Positions 21,184 through 31,996 of a stretch of DNA of 64,000 bases are shown here, piece by piece (position 1 is the first letter of the stretch; each line of letters opens with the position of its first letter). The position numbers and the translations under genes are program-made. Below the pieces are notes generated by a model that saw nothing but the letters and a program-made list of their open reading frames with translations, had not been told where the DNA came from and did not search any database. Source of the DNA: Helicostylum pulchrum (Eukaryota; Mucoromycota; Mucoromycetes; Mucorales; Mucoraceae); NCBI GenBank assembly GCA_025677825.1, contig JAIXMO010000035.1:1-64000 (forward strand). The letters are read 5' to 3'.

Positions 21184-24100
21184 CCTCAAGTACATCAAAT
21201 AATAAAAACCGTCATTTGTCTCAAAAACTTTATTTTTTTAAAAAAAATGTTTCAAAGTCAGAAAATCCAGCGTTTTTCAAGAGTTTTTTAAGAAAATTAC
21301 GAAAATTCAGCGAAAAATTTTCCAGTGCACTTTTATTCATGTGATCTATTTCATCATTTTTACGTAAACTTGTTTCATGCAAAAAAAAAATAGAGCGTGT
21401 AACAAAAAAGCAGTGGATATTTTCGCCTTATAGCACATGTAATGTGTAAAATAACTCTCGGTTCCTCGATGCCTGTCGTTTATTGGCTAAGTTACCTTTT
21501 TCTGAGCGCTGTAGTTGGCCTTTTTCCAACCGTAGGCTTGGAGAGAGGGCTAAAAATGAATGACAAAAAAGGAGGTTCACAGAATGTTATTCGAAATACT
21601 TATTTCGGCGCTTCTTCGTACTTTTCGTAAGTATATTTTGTGGCCCGGAAAGTTTATCGTATGATAGTTCATTGATCCCACGAAATACAATTATGATTCA
21701 AGAAAGATGTAATTGAGCTTTTTTAGACTACAAGTAATAGGGCCCAAATTTTTAGTTTACACAAATTAATATTTTATCCGGATTTTTAGATCGTTTAGTT
21801 AATAAGCTAGTTTATACACATATACAAAATATAATAGTCTTGTTGGCATTTTATTTCTAATACTGAAGATTCAGCGGTAAACTATTAATATAAGCCCTTG
21901 ATACCAATGAGGAACCATAATATACTTATAAATAGTGGAATTCGAAACTATGGAAGCGATCATCCTTCTACATGAGATCTAGAGTGGGAAAAAAAAATTC
22001 AATGCTACGCATCGTGGTTAAATAATTGATGGTAAGTGGGGCCTGAATAAGAGGTAACATAAAAAACGAGATTTTGTTTCGGTAACCAAGTAATTAAGAG
22101 CGTTGGCTTTTTTTTTTTCGGACCAATAGTTCGGTATATATAAGATTAGCTACAAAAAGCAGCAAAAAGGGAGGACCGATACAAACAAAAAATATAAACT
22201 TTATTTTTTTAAATATTAATTTTCTTAGGAAAAAAATGCTGGGTTGAATGAGTTATATGAAAACACGTTCTTTTTTTTTTTGGATTCTACCGAATCAAAC
22301 GAAACATCCGAAGTAACTAACGTATGTGGTAGTATCAATTAGATTGTAGACTTCTATATTTAACTCGCATTGGACTATTTTTACTTATAATGCATACGAT
22401 AGACCAAAGAGAAATCTGCTTTATTTTATAACCGTTTAACCAAGTACTATTTATACAATCTAACACGAAACGTTTTTTTTTTATTTCTAAAAAAAAAAAA
22501 TTATTTACCTCAGGTACCTGAACATTTTTTTAAAAAAAATTAGGTTTTGTAGCATGGACCTGATAACTACGAAAGAAAATAGATAGGGTGAGAGTATATT
22601 TTGTTTGTATGGGAACTTTACTGTTCCTTTTTTATAATAAAAGATCAACGGGAATACAACGTATCATTTATGTACAACCATCGATTGACGGAAATTCAAA
22701 ATCAGATCAGGCAAAATAAAGCTTTTACTTTCTCGTAAAACAAAGCGGTATGTATGCCTCTGGTGATAAGGACAGCTTCTAACCTTGACTCCATTTCTAA
22801 TTTATTACATCACACTTATTTAAAAAATGGTGTCATTTTTCTCATGAGCTCTCTTGCATGGACTGAGAAGTAGAGTTCATTTGTCTTCTTTAGATACAAC
22901 CCATTATTTTTTTCATTATATTTGTTTTTTGAGTCGATATAATTTAATGAGCTAATAAACTTCTATCACTATACCTTCAAAAGGTGAGCTCACTGCTGTC
23001 ATATTCTGCATCTACGAACCCCGGGCCCGCATTGTTGATTATTTTCTCCCATAATCCGTTAAAATAAGGGAGCTTGTCACGAAAAGGTCCACTGCTTGCT
23101 GCAGTGTATTTTTAACTAATATACGCCCCTATTTTCAAATAGGTTTACTATTTGGCTATCGAAGTGTATAGAAAACACCTTTGGTGTTTGAACTAGGAGG
23201 CTCTACGTCACTTTCTATTTCTCTTAATTCGTTAGAGGAAAAAACGTCGACCCAGTGCTCATCGTTAATGCTTAATATTAATGAACACGTAGGGCTAAAA
23301 AACAAGGAAGCGTACTATACCTACTATTCATAATTTACTTAACTGCGTTGAAGATTTTTTCCATTGCATCCTCCAAGAGTCTTCCTGAGGAAAGCCGCCA
23401 TTGTATATCTTTTTTATGGGTATGTCTTGATATACGTTCTATTCACATGTTTAGAAAAAAAAAGTGTGGCGTATTGCTCTTCTCGTAACTTTTGTGCACG
23501 GCAGCTGCTCTAAAAAAACACTCATATCCGTTTACATCAATACCACCATACCACAGGAAAAGCTTTTTTTGGAAAATATACACATATTATATAAAAAAAA
23601 CAATTGGTAACAGAGAAAAAAGTGGACTTACCCTAAAAAAACGATGGAATATGTTCGATAAAGGGGCCAATGATAAAAAGTGAGATATATCGAACCATTA
23701 TGATATGTACTCATGGGTGTGCGTTAGCTAGTTAATCATTTTTATAAAGACAACATGCAAATCCCTTTTTACGAAATTGATTGAGCGCTTGAAAAAAGTA
23801 ATACGAATATATCCTTGTGGCTTTATTTATTCCGTAATAGCTAATATTTCTCTTTTTATATGATATTTACGGAATACTCGATCTAACTTGCAGATACTCT
23901 GAATTAGAATACTTTTTTTTTCGCGAGGATATCAATAATCTTCAAGGGGGGAAATGCTTTGTTCCAATAAAACTTTTTCCAGTATCCCAGAATATTTTTG
24001 AAGAAAAAAAATTCAAAGGGGTATACTATTTTATTTCATTGTTGTATAAATTCCACTTTCAGGTGCTTGCTAGGATAACTGGTGTAACAGAAATACACTG

Positions 24101-24944
24101 AAAGCTCTTCTTTCTTAATAATATTGTGTCACATCATATGGTTTAAGATATCGCTTTTTATGGAAATTTTAAGATTATTTTAAAACCTGGTATTTAACAA
24201 AACGTTGGTTATTACCAAAAAAGTCGATATAAAATATTATGACAAGACTTTTAATAAAAGAGTATCCGTAGCCTGATGGTATTACAGCCTATGTATGGGT
24301 TTAATAGACTATCTAGACATTTACGGGTAAAAATAGTTTTTGCTCGCTTACAGTGGCGTCGTACTGCTTACCTATACGCTTGGTACCTACATTCAAATAA
24401 CTGCCTCACTACTTCTCCTTATTATACATTATAAAATCTCTGACCTGGCGTTACTGTTGATCTTTAGATAAGGAGGTTTCTGGAACAATTGTTATTTTAG
24501 ACAAGGAAGAAGATACCGTTCTTTTTTTTTTTGAAAATGTTATACAATCGCGGTCCTTTAATGGAGCACGTATTTTCATGACCACTTAAGAATATGGTAA
24601 AAATAGAATCCGTTTTGTCTCAAATGTTATCAATGAACTTCCTCTTTGTTTTTCAGATAATGTCAATTCAATAAAAAAAAAAGATGCTATAAATTTTATA
24701 ACAATAAGAAATATAGAAAATGTCAATTTTTTTCGAGGGGCTATTCCACCCAAAGGAGAGTAAAAAGTCTATATATGCTGCTCTTTTCTTTAAAAGAAAT
24801 AAGGAGGATTACATTTTAGATTTTTTGGGCTGCTTTCTCAAGAAACACAAATCTAACACTTTGTATACGGAAAGCGAAATTATATTCTAAAAAAAAAAAG
24901 AGCTTGTGCAACTAAAATTTAAATTTGGAATAACGATGAATTAG
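21184..24944. other. Gene-free AT-rich stretch
   Basis: About 3.8 kb with no convincing gene on either strand. Frames at 21442-21630 and 23492-23683 are not protein-like and do not connect to other exons. A weak tRNA-like segment near 22080-22140 is discussed under findings. Many short A/T runs are present. It includes the distal promoter region of the chitin deacetylase gene. Confidence 0.55.
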
Positions 24945-24953
24945 TATAAAAAG
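24945..24953 (+). promoter_or_regulatory. TATA box of the chitin deacetylase-like gene
   Basis: TATAAAAAG 79 nt upstream of the ATG at 25032, followed by a T-rich, pyrimidine-rich leader. Together with the strongly biased codon use of the gene this suggests high expression. Confidence 0.55.
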
Positions 24954-25031
24954 ACCAATCTTTTCGTTTTATTTTTTATTTATTCAAACCGATTCCTTTC
25001 ATTTCATCTTTTACCTTCATTTTTTTTTAAA

Positions 25032-25884
25032 ATGCGTTCCACATTCCTTATTACTTTGGCTGCCATTGCCACTGCTGTCTCTGCTGCCCCTGCTCCTCTT
25101 GAAAAGAGAGCTGCCAAGGCTCAAATCATTAGCACCTGTACTGTTCCCGGTACCATTGCTTTGACCTTCGATGATGGACCATACGAGTACACTTGGGCTT
25201 TAGCTGATGCTCTTAAGTCTGCTGGTGTTACTGGTACTTTCTTCATGAACGGTGAAAACTGGGTGTAAGTTATTATTATTGCAATTAGATTTTTTCGTGA
25301 CATTTAAACTAATTATTATTATTTTATTATATAGTGACGTTAACAAGCAATCTGTTAAGACTTCTGCTGGTACCAAGACCTACAAGCAAGTTATCAAGCA
25401 CGTTTATGACCAAGGTCATCAACTCGCTAGTCACACCTATACCCATCTTGAACTCGGTGGTCAAACTGCTGCTAAGGTCAAGAGTGAAATGACCAAGATG
25501 GAAACCGTCTTCCGTTCCGTCATTGGTAAGAACCCCACCCACATGCGTCCCCCCGCTGGTGTTCTCTCTGATACCGCCCTCACCGTCTTGGGTGATCTCG
25601 GTTACAAGGTTATCCTCTGGGACCTTGATTCCAACGATTGGCAATACACTGCTTCCTCCAACATTGGTAAGGAGCAAAAGCACTACAAGGATGTTATCGA
25701 GAAGGATGCCAAGAAGAACCCTCAAGGTCATATTGCTCTTCACCATGATGTCTACAAGAAGACTGTCGAAGATTTAGTTCCTTGGGTCATCAAGTACATT
25801 AAGAGCAAGAAGAACTACAAGTTCGTCTCTGTTGCTGAATGTCTCGGTGGTTCCAAGGGTTCCGCTTACAAGACCAAGAAGTAA
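25032..25884 (+). CDS. Secreted polysaccharide (chitin) deacetylase, NodB family
   Basis: Predicted to remove acetyl groups from chitin, giving the chitosan typical of mucoralean cell walls. Two exons, 25032-25264 and 25335-25884, give 260 aa. Residues 1-18 form a signal peptide (MRSTFLITLAAIATAVSA), followed by LEKR, a likely Kex2 processing site. The NodB domain occupies about 38-225: TFDDGPYEYTWAL (motif 1 with the two Asp), SHTYTHLEL (motif 2, metal-binding His pair), MRPPAGV (motif 3), WDLDSNDW (motif 4) and HIALHHDVY (motif 5). All catalytic and metal positions look intact. Codon use is much richer in C-ending codons than in the neighbours, a sign of strong expression. No GPI signal or chitin-binding domain is visible. 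Other NodB substrates cannot be excluded. Confidence 0.93.
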
Positions 25885-26451
25885 ATTATTCTCTCCTCTC
25901 CTCTTTAATTCCCCCCCTTCGCTGCTTGGTAGCTACTCTTATACACTGTATTTTTTTTTTTTCTCTCTAAATAAATGTACTAGCACTTTTTCTTTTTACT
26001 ACTGTAACATATAAAACCTTTTGTCAAAATAGAGCTAAAATAGAATTAAATAGCTCTTTGAAAAACAGTAGCCTTTTTTTATAAGAAGACGCCCCGAAAG
26101 TTTGCTTACTACTAGTGGTATTACAATGATCGATATAATACTTTAAAACAAAGAGATCGTGATTAAACGTTGATGAACTGGTTTTACACCATTTCCATCT
26201 TTTCTCGTGGTTCATTACTTTATGCTATCGAGCTTTGCACTTTCGCGTTTATACATTTTTTTTTTAAAACAAAATTGCGCTCAGGTAATCTGCTACTGTC
26301 AATTACCCACTTTACGCTTGTACTACGGCACTACGGCTTATTTATTTATCCAGCCATCCAGAGTGACTTGGTTAATTCTGACGCGCTTGAAAAAAAAACC
26401 AACCTACTTTTTTTATTCTCACATCTTTTAACATTATTATAACCACCAAAA
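25885..26451. other. Intergenic between chitin deacetylase and MAD1
   Basis: 3' region of the deacetylase gene and promoter of MAD1. T-rich tracts; the short frames here overlap simple sequence. Nothing else was recognised. Confidence 0.6.
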
Positions 26452-29018
26452 ATGGCAGAAGTAAGTATTGATAGTAATCGAAATTACACGAATAATTATT
26501 AAAATCAAATAGAAAACTACATTTAAACGACAACGAGTAACAGAGGAAATATTACCTTCGTACTCCATTACGAGTAATTTTGTTCATCAAGATACAAACA
26601 TGGGTAAATATTAAAAGTTATCTTTACTACGTTATGATAACTAAAGAAAAAGTATATCTGTTTTTACACATTATAGAAAAGTTACAAAAAATCAATTTAC
26701 AAGTTGAAAGACTTCAGCAAGAAAATTTCAAACTTGTTAAACAACTTGAATGTTCTAAAATTACTCACAGATTAAGCGTTCAGGAAAACACGCAAAAAAT
26801 TGGAGAGCTTGTTAAAGATCGAAATGTAAGATATCGATACCTCTCCTTTTATATATTTATATGTATACCAACATTTTAATAATTATAGGATTGTAAGGCA
26901 AGAGCTATCTTACACCATAAACGTTCTGAAGATGCAACTAAAACTTTACAAACTATGAAAGCAGAACATGTCAAAGTGACAGTAAGTAATTATTATTTTA
27001 ATTTAACAACATCTCTGGGTTTGGTATTGACTAGTATATATTAGGCCGATTTGAGAGAAACATTAAACCAATCTCGTTCTACCATTTTACAACTTGAACA
27101 AGCTTTGGATTCACAGCAACGGTTCAATAGAGAAATGGAATCTGACTTTAATCTTGAAAGGGATGCTTATGTTAATGAGATTGAAGGTTTAAAAGAACGT
27201 GTCAAGTCATTCGAGAAAAAGGTAAACTATCTGGGTTTTTTGAAGTGCATGTAATTTTCAAATATTCATCCCTTCTTTTATGTGTAGAATAAAGAAAATG
27301 AGGACAACACAGATAGTCCACGAACCAGAGAAATTGAACTAACAAAAAAAGTTAATGAATTGGAAGCTAAATTACTTGAATCTACTGACTCTACACCATC
27401 ATCATTCAACGAAAGCTTAACTAACGACTACTCAAGTAAAATATAAAAAACAGGAACCCGTATAATACACTTATAATCTAACCTGTTTTTTTTTCTAGAT
27501 GTATGCAAACAATTAAAAAAATATCAAACCGAAAATACAAAACTTGCCAGTGAATTAAAGCATTACAAAGGAATTTCTCAGAATGTTGAATACTTGCGAG
27601 AAGAGACCAATTCATTAAAGCAACAATTATTAAAGACAGAAGAGATCAAGAACGCTAAATTTGTACTTGAAGTAGAAAACGCCAATCTTCGATCTGAAAG
27701 AGACGCATGGACTCGTTATTTAGAATCGAAACCAGAGTATAATCAATTAACACCTAGTAGTATCATTTACGATCTTACCCAACAAGTGGATAATGGAAAA
27801 TACTTGACCACTAGAATTGAACAACTTGAACAGGAGATTGAAACTCAAAACACTACTATTCATTTATTGGAGGATCATATCTATCAATTAAAGGCTACTG
27901 TATCAGAAAAAGAAAGAGAAAGATCATTTAACGATGAAGAACGTAATATTTACCAGAGAAGAGAAGAGACTCTTAAAAAGCATATCAGTATTTTACAATC
28001 TCAATTAAAACTTTATGATAACGAAGAGACGAACCTTATGGAACAAAGTTACGACGAAAAGAAGGCTGCTCGTATTGCCGAATTAGAGTCATTCTTGATG
28101 GAACTCGAAAACCGACAGGTTGATGTTCCAAAGATAAAGAACAATACTCCTATTGTTGTACCTCATGGTCCTTATGAAAAGATTACATCGGGTACTACAA
28201 TTCTTGAATTTTTAACTAAAATTCATCAACAAAAGGAGCTTTATCTTCAAGGTAACTTTCGTTTATAATAAACCCCTCCCCTTTTTTCTCCAAGATAAAT
28301 AAGTACTCAGAATAGTTCGGTTTTAGATTTACAAGAAGCTAAAGCTAAAGCGCAAGAACAATTCCGTGAACATGCAAACCAAACACAATTAAACCAAGAA
28401 ACAAACCAAGAATTAAACCCAGAATTAACACAAGAATCAACCGAAGAATTAACCCAAGAAAATATACCAAGAGAAGGTCGTTACCTTTCTCTTATTCAAA
28501 ACCCAGCCTCTGAAAACTATGCCATTCGTCGTGATCTATTAAACAGACTGCAACAAGAAAACCAAGAATTAATAAAAGTTCAATTAAACAATGCACAAGA
28601 TATTGAAACCATTGTATTACCTCAATCCACCATCACCAACTACCAACACCAAAACCAAGATTTACAAAAGAAGACAGAAATTCTTAATAAACGTATTGAT
28701 CGTTTAAAATCTGCCTGTAATGACCAAATAGAAGAAGTTAAAACACAAGTACGCGAATTATTAGGTTATAACATCGTATTTAGAGGTGATAGCATTGTTC
28801 GCATGGAACCTGAGGTTGTTGGTAGCGGAGAATTATCGTTCTTGATCAAGTATACCGATCGTGAAAATGAAGAAATCTTGTTACGTATTGTGGGTTCTAA
28901 TAAGGACATGTATATTGAACAATTTCATGATATTTATCAGACGTATGTTATTGAAAATGGTAATATTCCTGCGTTTTTAAATGCTGCCGCTTTGGAACTC
29001 TACGGATCGAAAAGCTAA
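26452..29018 (+). CDS. MAD1: Spindle assembly checkpoint protein MAD1
   Basis: Coiled-coil protein that recruits and converts Mad2 at unattached kinetochores and docks at nuclear pores. Eight exons: 26452-26460, 26513-26603, 26677-26825, 26889-26981, 27045-27221, 27288-27435, 27499-28251, 28327-29018; 703 aa, near the size of yeast and human Mad1. The first exon codes only M-A-E. Residues about 35-600 are heptad-rich coiled coil with few prolines. A conserved stretch RYLSLIQNPASENYAIRRDLL corresponds to the RVLHLxxNP segment of the family. The C-terminal head (LGYNIVFRGDSIVRMEPE, then PAFLNAAALELYG) matches the RWD-like fold that ends Mad1 proteins. The Mad2-binding motif was not pinned down. 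The N-terminal KRQR may be a nuclear signal. Confidence 0.87.
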
Positions 29019-29141
29019 ACTTCCTAAATATATATATATAATTACAATAATAAAGTTTGGTTTTATTTAAACAACAAAAAATAGAGATACAGGGGGGGGG
29101 GGTTTCAGTATAGATAAGAGAGAGAACAAAATTATCTTATA

Positions 29142-31361
29142 TTACCTATTGCTATTAAATACAAATTGAGAACCTTCAAACGACTCCAATTTAATTTCTA
29201 AAGATAAGAACTTATTCTGACCATGCGAAGCTGTCATACAGCAACCACGACACTGATTTAAATCGACCATGATATCACCAGACAAGGTCTTTTCTCTACC
29301 CAACAAGATCCTACCTCTCGATACTAGATTTTCACTTTTCCTTCTGATAATCTTTTGGTTTGAAATACCAAACGATTGAAACCGGTCTTCTGAACCAGCT
29401 ACTCGCCAACACCAAAATGAGCCCAGCTTTTGATACTTTAGAGCTTTCTTTCCTTCTTTTCGTGTACGTGGCATGCCAACAACACCACCACCGCCTTGCA
29501 TTGGCTCTGCGTATGTGCCGCCTGTAAATCTCATTTGTTGGTTATTATAGTCTTCGAATCCGTACGGTCTCGTATCGCCACTGCCAAATAAACCACCCAG
29601 TAAAGAAAGGCCTCTGAGAAGCATAGGAGGTTGAGTAGGCGCCCTAGATGGTGGTGGAGGATGCATCATTTCATTTTGTTGATGAATACCTTCAGATTCA
29701 GGACCACCAGACCTATTCATATTTTCTTCATTCCCCCCTGGAGACCTTGGTGGTTGTTGTTGTTGTTGCTGCTGCATGCTTTGTTGCTGCTGCATGTTTT
29801 GTTGCTGTTGTTGTTGCTGTTGCTGTTGCTGTGGCATGTTTTGTTGTTGAGGTGGGCCACCATTCATGACACTAGCAATTATATTTGGATCGTTTGAATT
29901 CATAAAAGGTAACGGAAACTCGGGTCCAAACCACATATCATTTGGGTTCATGAAATTCCACATGTTTTGCTGCTGCTGCTGTTGCTGTTGAGGAGGACCC
30001 ATCATTGGATTATTAAACATTGGCATACCACCCAAGGGAGGCATCATCGAGTTCATTAATCCGGCTTGGTTCAACATGGTTTGCTGAGGATTAAACATGC
30101 CATTATTGGGCGAATTGGGAAATCCGGACATTGGGCCCATCCAGTTGGGTGGTTGGCCCATATTACCTAATTCTGGGTTAGAGGCAGTAGACCCGTTTGG
30201 AATTTCATGACCCTGTGACGAAGGTGTTTGAATAGGGTTATTGGTCATCGGATCAAACAAGTCACCCGTTATTCCTGTACCTAAATTATACATGCTATTG
30301 TTTCTTCGTAATGGATTATCCATCATAATAGGATGAGGCATACCCGGTGGATGAAGTATCATTTGAGGCGGTACGTGTCCAGACTGTCCTTGTCCTGGAG
30401 GTGGTGGAGGTGGTGGAGGTGGTGGTGGTGGAGGAGGAGGTGGAGGAGCCATACTAGGCGCCATTTGTGGCGGCTGAGGATACCCCTGAAACGACAACCT
30501 TCTACCTAACGAACGACTTCTACCATTGTTTCCTCTCGTTCTTGAATCTTGTCTTGCCATATTCCTTCTATGTAAATAAAGCTCTTTTTCCTCATTATCA
30601 CTGCTTTCTGAAGAAAGATTTTGAGGTGAATTGGGTTCACTGTAAACCCTGCGCTGTTCATTATAATAAGGTAAAGGAGGTAATAGATCATCCATGTGAC
30701 CAGACAGAGGCCTTCTATTTCTGGATCCATTACTTCCGTTACTACTTTGTCTTGATAAATTTTGTGGTGGTGGTGGTGGACGCCTTTGGAAACGATCGTG
30801 ATGGTTGGCGGCAGCAAGTTCTTCATCAGGGGATGTGTAGTACTCTACATTGGGCCTAGGCTGATTGGGTCTGTTACGCCTATTGTACGACCGGGAGCGA
30901 TGTGGAAAAGATGGGTGGTTCATGGGTTGTGGAGAATACATGTCAGCATCGGGTCTCATATGCGATGGCCAGTGTGGAGGAGGATGTTGAGGTATATGAT
31001 GTGCGTATCTGTCATGTAAATGAGGAGGTAAATAAAAATCATCATTCATAAAACGAGAAGATGGTGGCGGTGGTGGTGGTGGAGGTGGTATGAAATAACC
31101 GGGACTGTGAGGTATATCTGGTCCATAATAAGGTTGATACTGTCTGTCATCTAGTCTTAAATTGTACATTACTCTATGCATTTCTTCTGCTTCTTCTTCT
31201 TCGGAATCATGATCATCGTAATGATTACGAAGTCGGGAATGTCTATTATTGTTTAAAGGTCTTTGCGACTGCTGTCTTGGAGATGGCTGTGGCATCATCA
31301 TATCATCATCAGAGTAATGATCCTCTATTCTTGTCGGTCTACTTTGACTATGAATAGACAT
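29142..31361 (-). CDS. Large Pro/Gln-rich low-complexity protein, unknown function
   Basis: Single-exon gene, 739 aa from MSIHSQSRPTRIEDH (31361); the open frame continues upstream but only through leader-like sequence. Residues 1-600 are disordered, with acidic and Arg-rich patches, proline runs of 9 and about 17, and several glutamine runs (8 to 11) mixed with Asn and Met, a composition resembling prion-like or RNA-granule proteins. The final 110 residues differ sharply: KKALKYQKLGSFWCWRVAG, FQSFGISNQKIIRRK and NQCRGCCMTASHG look like a small folded domain with four cysteines. I do not recognise this domain. The gene converges with MAD1 (123 bp between stops) and is divergent from the R3B2-like gene across about 635 bp. 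No transmembrane segment is seen. Confidence 0.8.
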   Translation of the reverse strand: MSIHSQSRPTRIEDHYSDDDMMMPQPSPRQQSQRPLNNNRHSRLRNHYDDHDSEEEEAEEMHRVMYNLRLDDRQYQPYYGPDIPHSPGYFIPPPPPPPPPSSRFMNDDFYLPPHLHDRYAHHIPQHPPPHWPSHMRPDADMYSPQPMNHPSFPHRSRSYNRRNRPNQPRPNVEYYTSPDEELAAANHHDRFQRRPPPPPQNLSRQSSNGSNGSRNRRPLSGHMDDLLPPLPYYNEQRRVYSEPNSPQNLSSESSDNEEKELYLHRRNMARQDSRTRGNNGRSRSLGRRLSFQGYPQPPQMAPSMAPPPPPPPPPPPPPPPPPGQGQSGHVPPQMILHPPGMPHPIMMDNPLRRNNSMYNLGTGITGDLFDPMTNNPIQTPSSQGHEIPNGSTASNPELGNMGQPPNWMGPMSGFPNSPNNGMFNPQQTMLNQAGLMNSMMPPLGGMPMFNNPMMGPPQQQQQQQQNMWNFMNPNDMWFGPEFPLPFMNSNDPNIIASVMNGGPPQQQNMPQQQQQQQQQQQNMQQQQSMQQQQQQQPPRSPGGNEENMNRSGGPESEGIHQQNEMMHPPPPSRAPTQPPMLLRGLSLLGGLFGSGDTRPYGFEDYNNQQMRFTGGTYAEPMQGGGGVVGMPRTRKEGKKALKYQKLGSFWCWRVAGSEDRFQSFGISNQKIIRRKSENLVSRGRILLGREKTLSGDIMVDLNQCRGCCMTASHGQNKFLSLEIKLESFEGSQFVFNSNR

Positions 31362-31996
31362 TTTTCTTTTACAAGCAAAAAAAGTATATAATTGAGAGAG
31401 AAAGAAAAAAGAGAAAAGAGAAAAAAAGGTAATATATATATATGTTGTTATTGTTGTTATTATTGTTGTAAATTTAGTAGATTTCGTAAAATATGGATCA
31501 TGTAATACAAACAAATGGTTCAAAAAGGGTTGATCTCGGCATCCCCTGATTGAGTAACCTTGTGTAAGCGTCATTTGGTCATTTCTAACCGCATTCTTGC
31601 TCCCTTCCGCTCATCTTTTTTATGATAAATTAGAGTAGGTCAGTGCTTTTTTTCTTTCTTTCTTTCTTTCTTTGTGGTCTACGGCAATACATATTAGCAT
31701 TATATATTAATAAAACATTCATTATCATCATATATATACAATGGGTTCATTTTTACTAAATAGTAAATGTATACACTTCTCTATTCTAAACATCTTATAT
31801 ATCGTACCATCTTTCCCAGTAAATCAAATGGTTTGTAAATACACACACACGCGTTAAAACAGTTGCACGCCCTCTCACCCTTTTTTATTTTTTTGATTGA
31901 CAAAGTATCTACCCAATCAAAATCTTTTTTTGGACCTTACTACACCAGCTCTCCTTTTTTTTTTTTTAACTTGTTACTAAAATACAAATATTAAGT
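31362..31996. other. Shared divergent promoter region with (TTTC)n and CA repeats
   Basis: Separates the Pro/Gln-rich gene (minus) from the R3B2-like gene (plus). Contains a (TTTC)n run near 31650-31674, a TATATA run near 31435 and a short CA run near 31842-31851. No gene was recognised. Confidence 0.6.

Noticed and set aside
23492..23683. 63-codon frame in the gene-poor island
   Set aside because: Lys/Tyr/Thr-rich as expected from AT-rich DNA; no similarity recognised and no adjacent exons.
29100..29141. A further intron and exon after the Pro/Gln-rich gene
   Set aside because: A GTAATA donor overlaps the stop codon, but no acceptor with an open exon exists before the MAD1 stop codon on the other strand.
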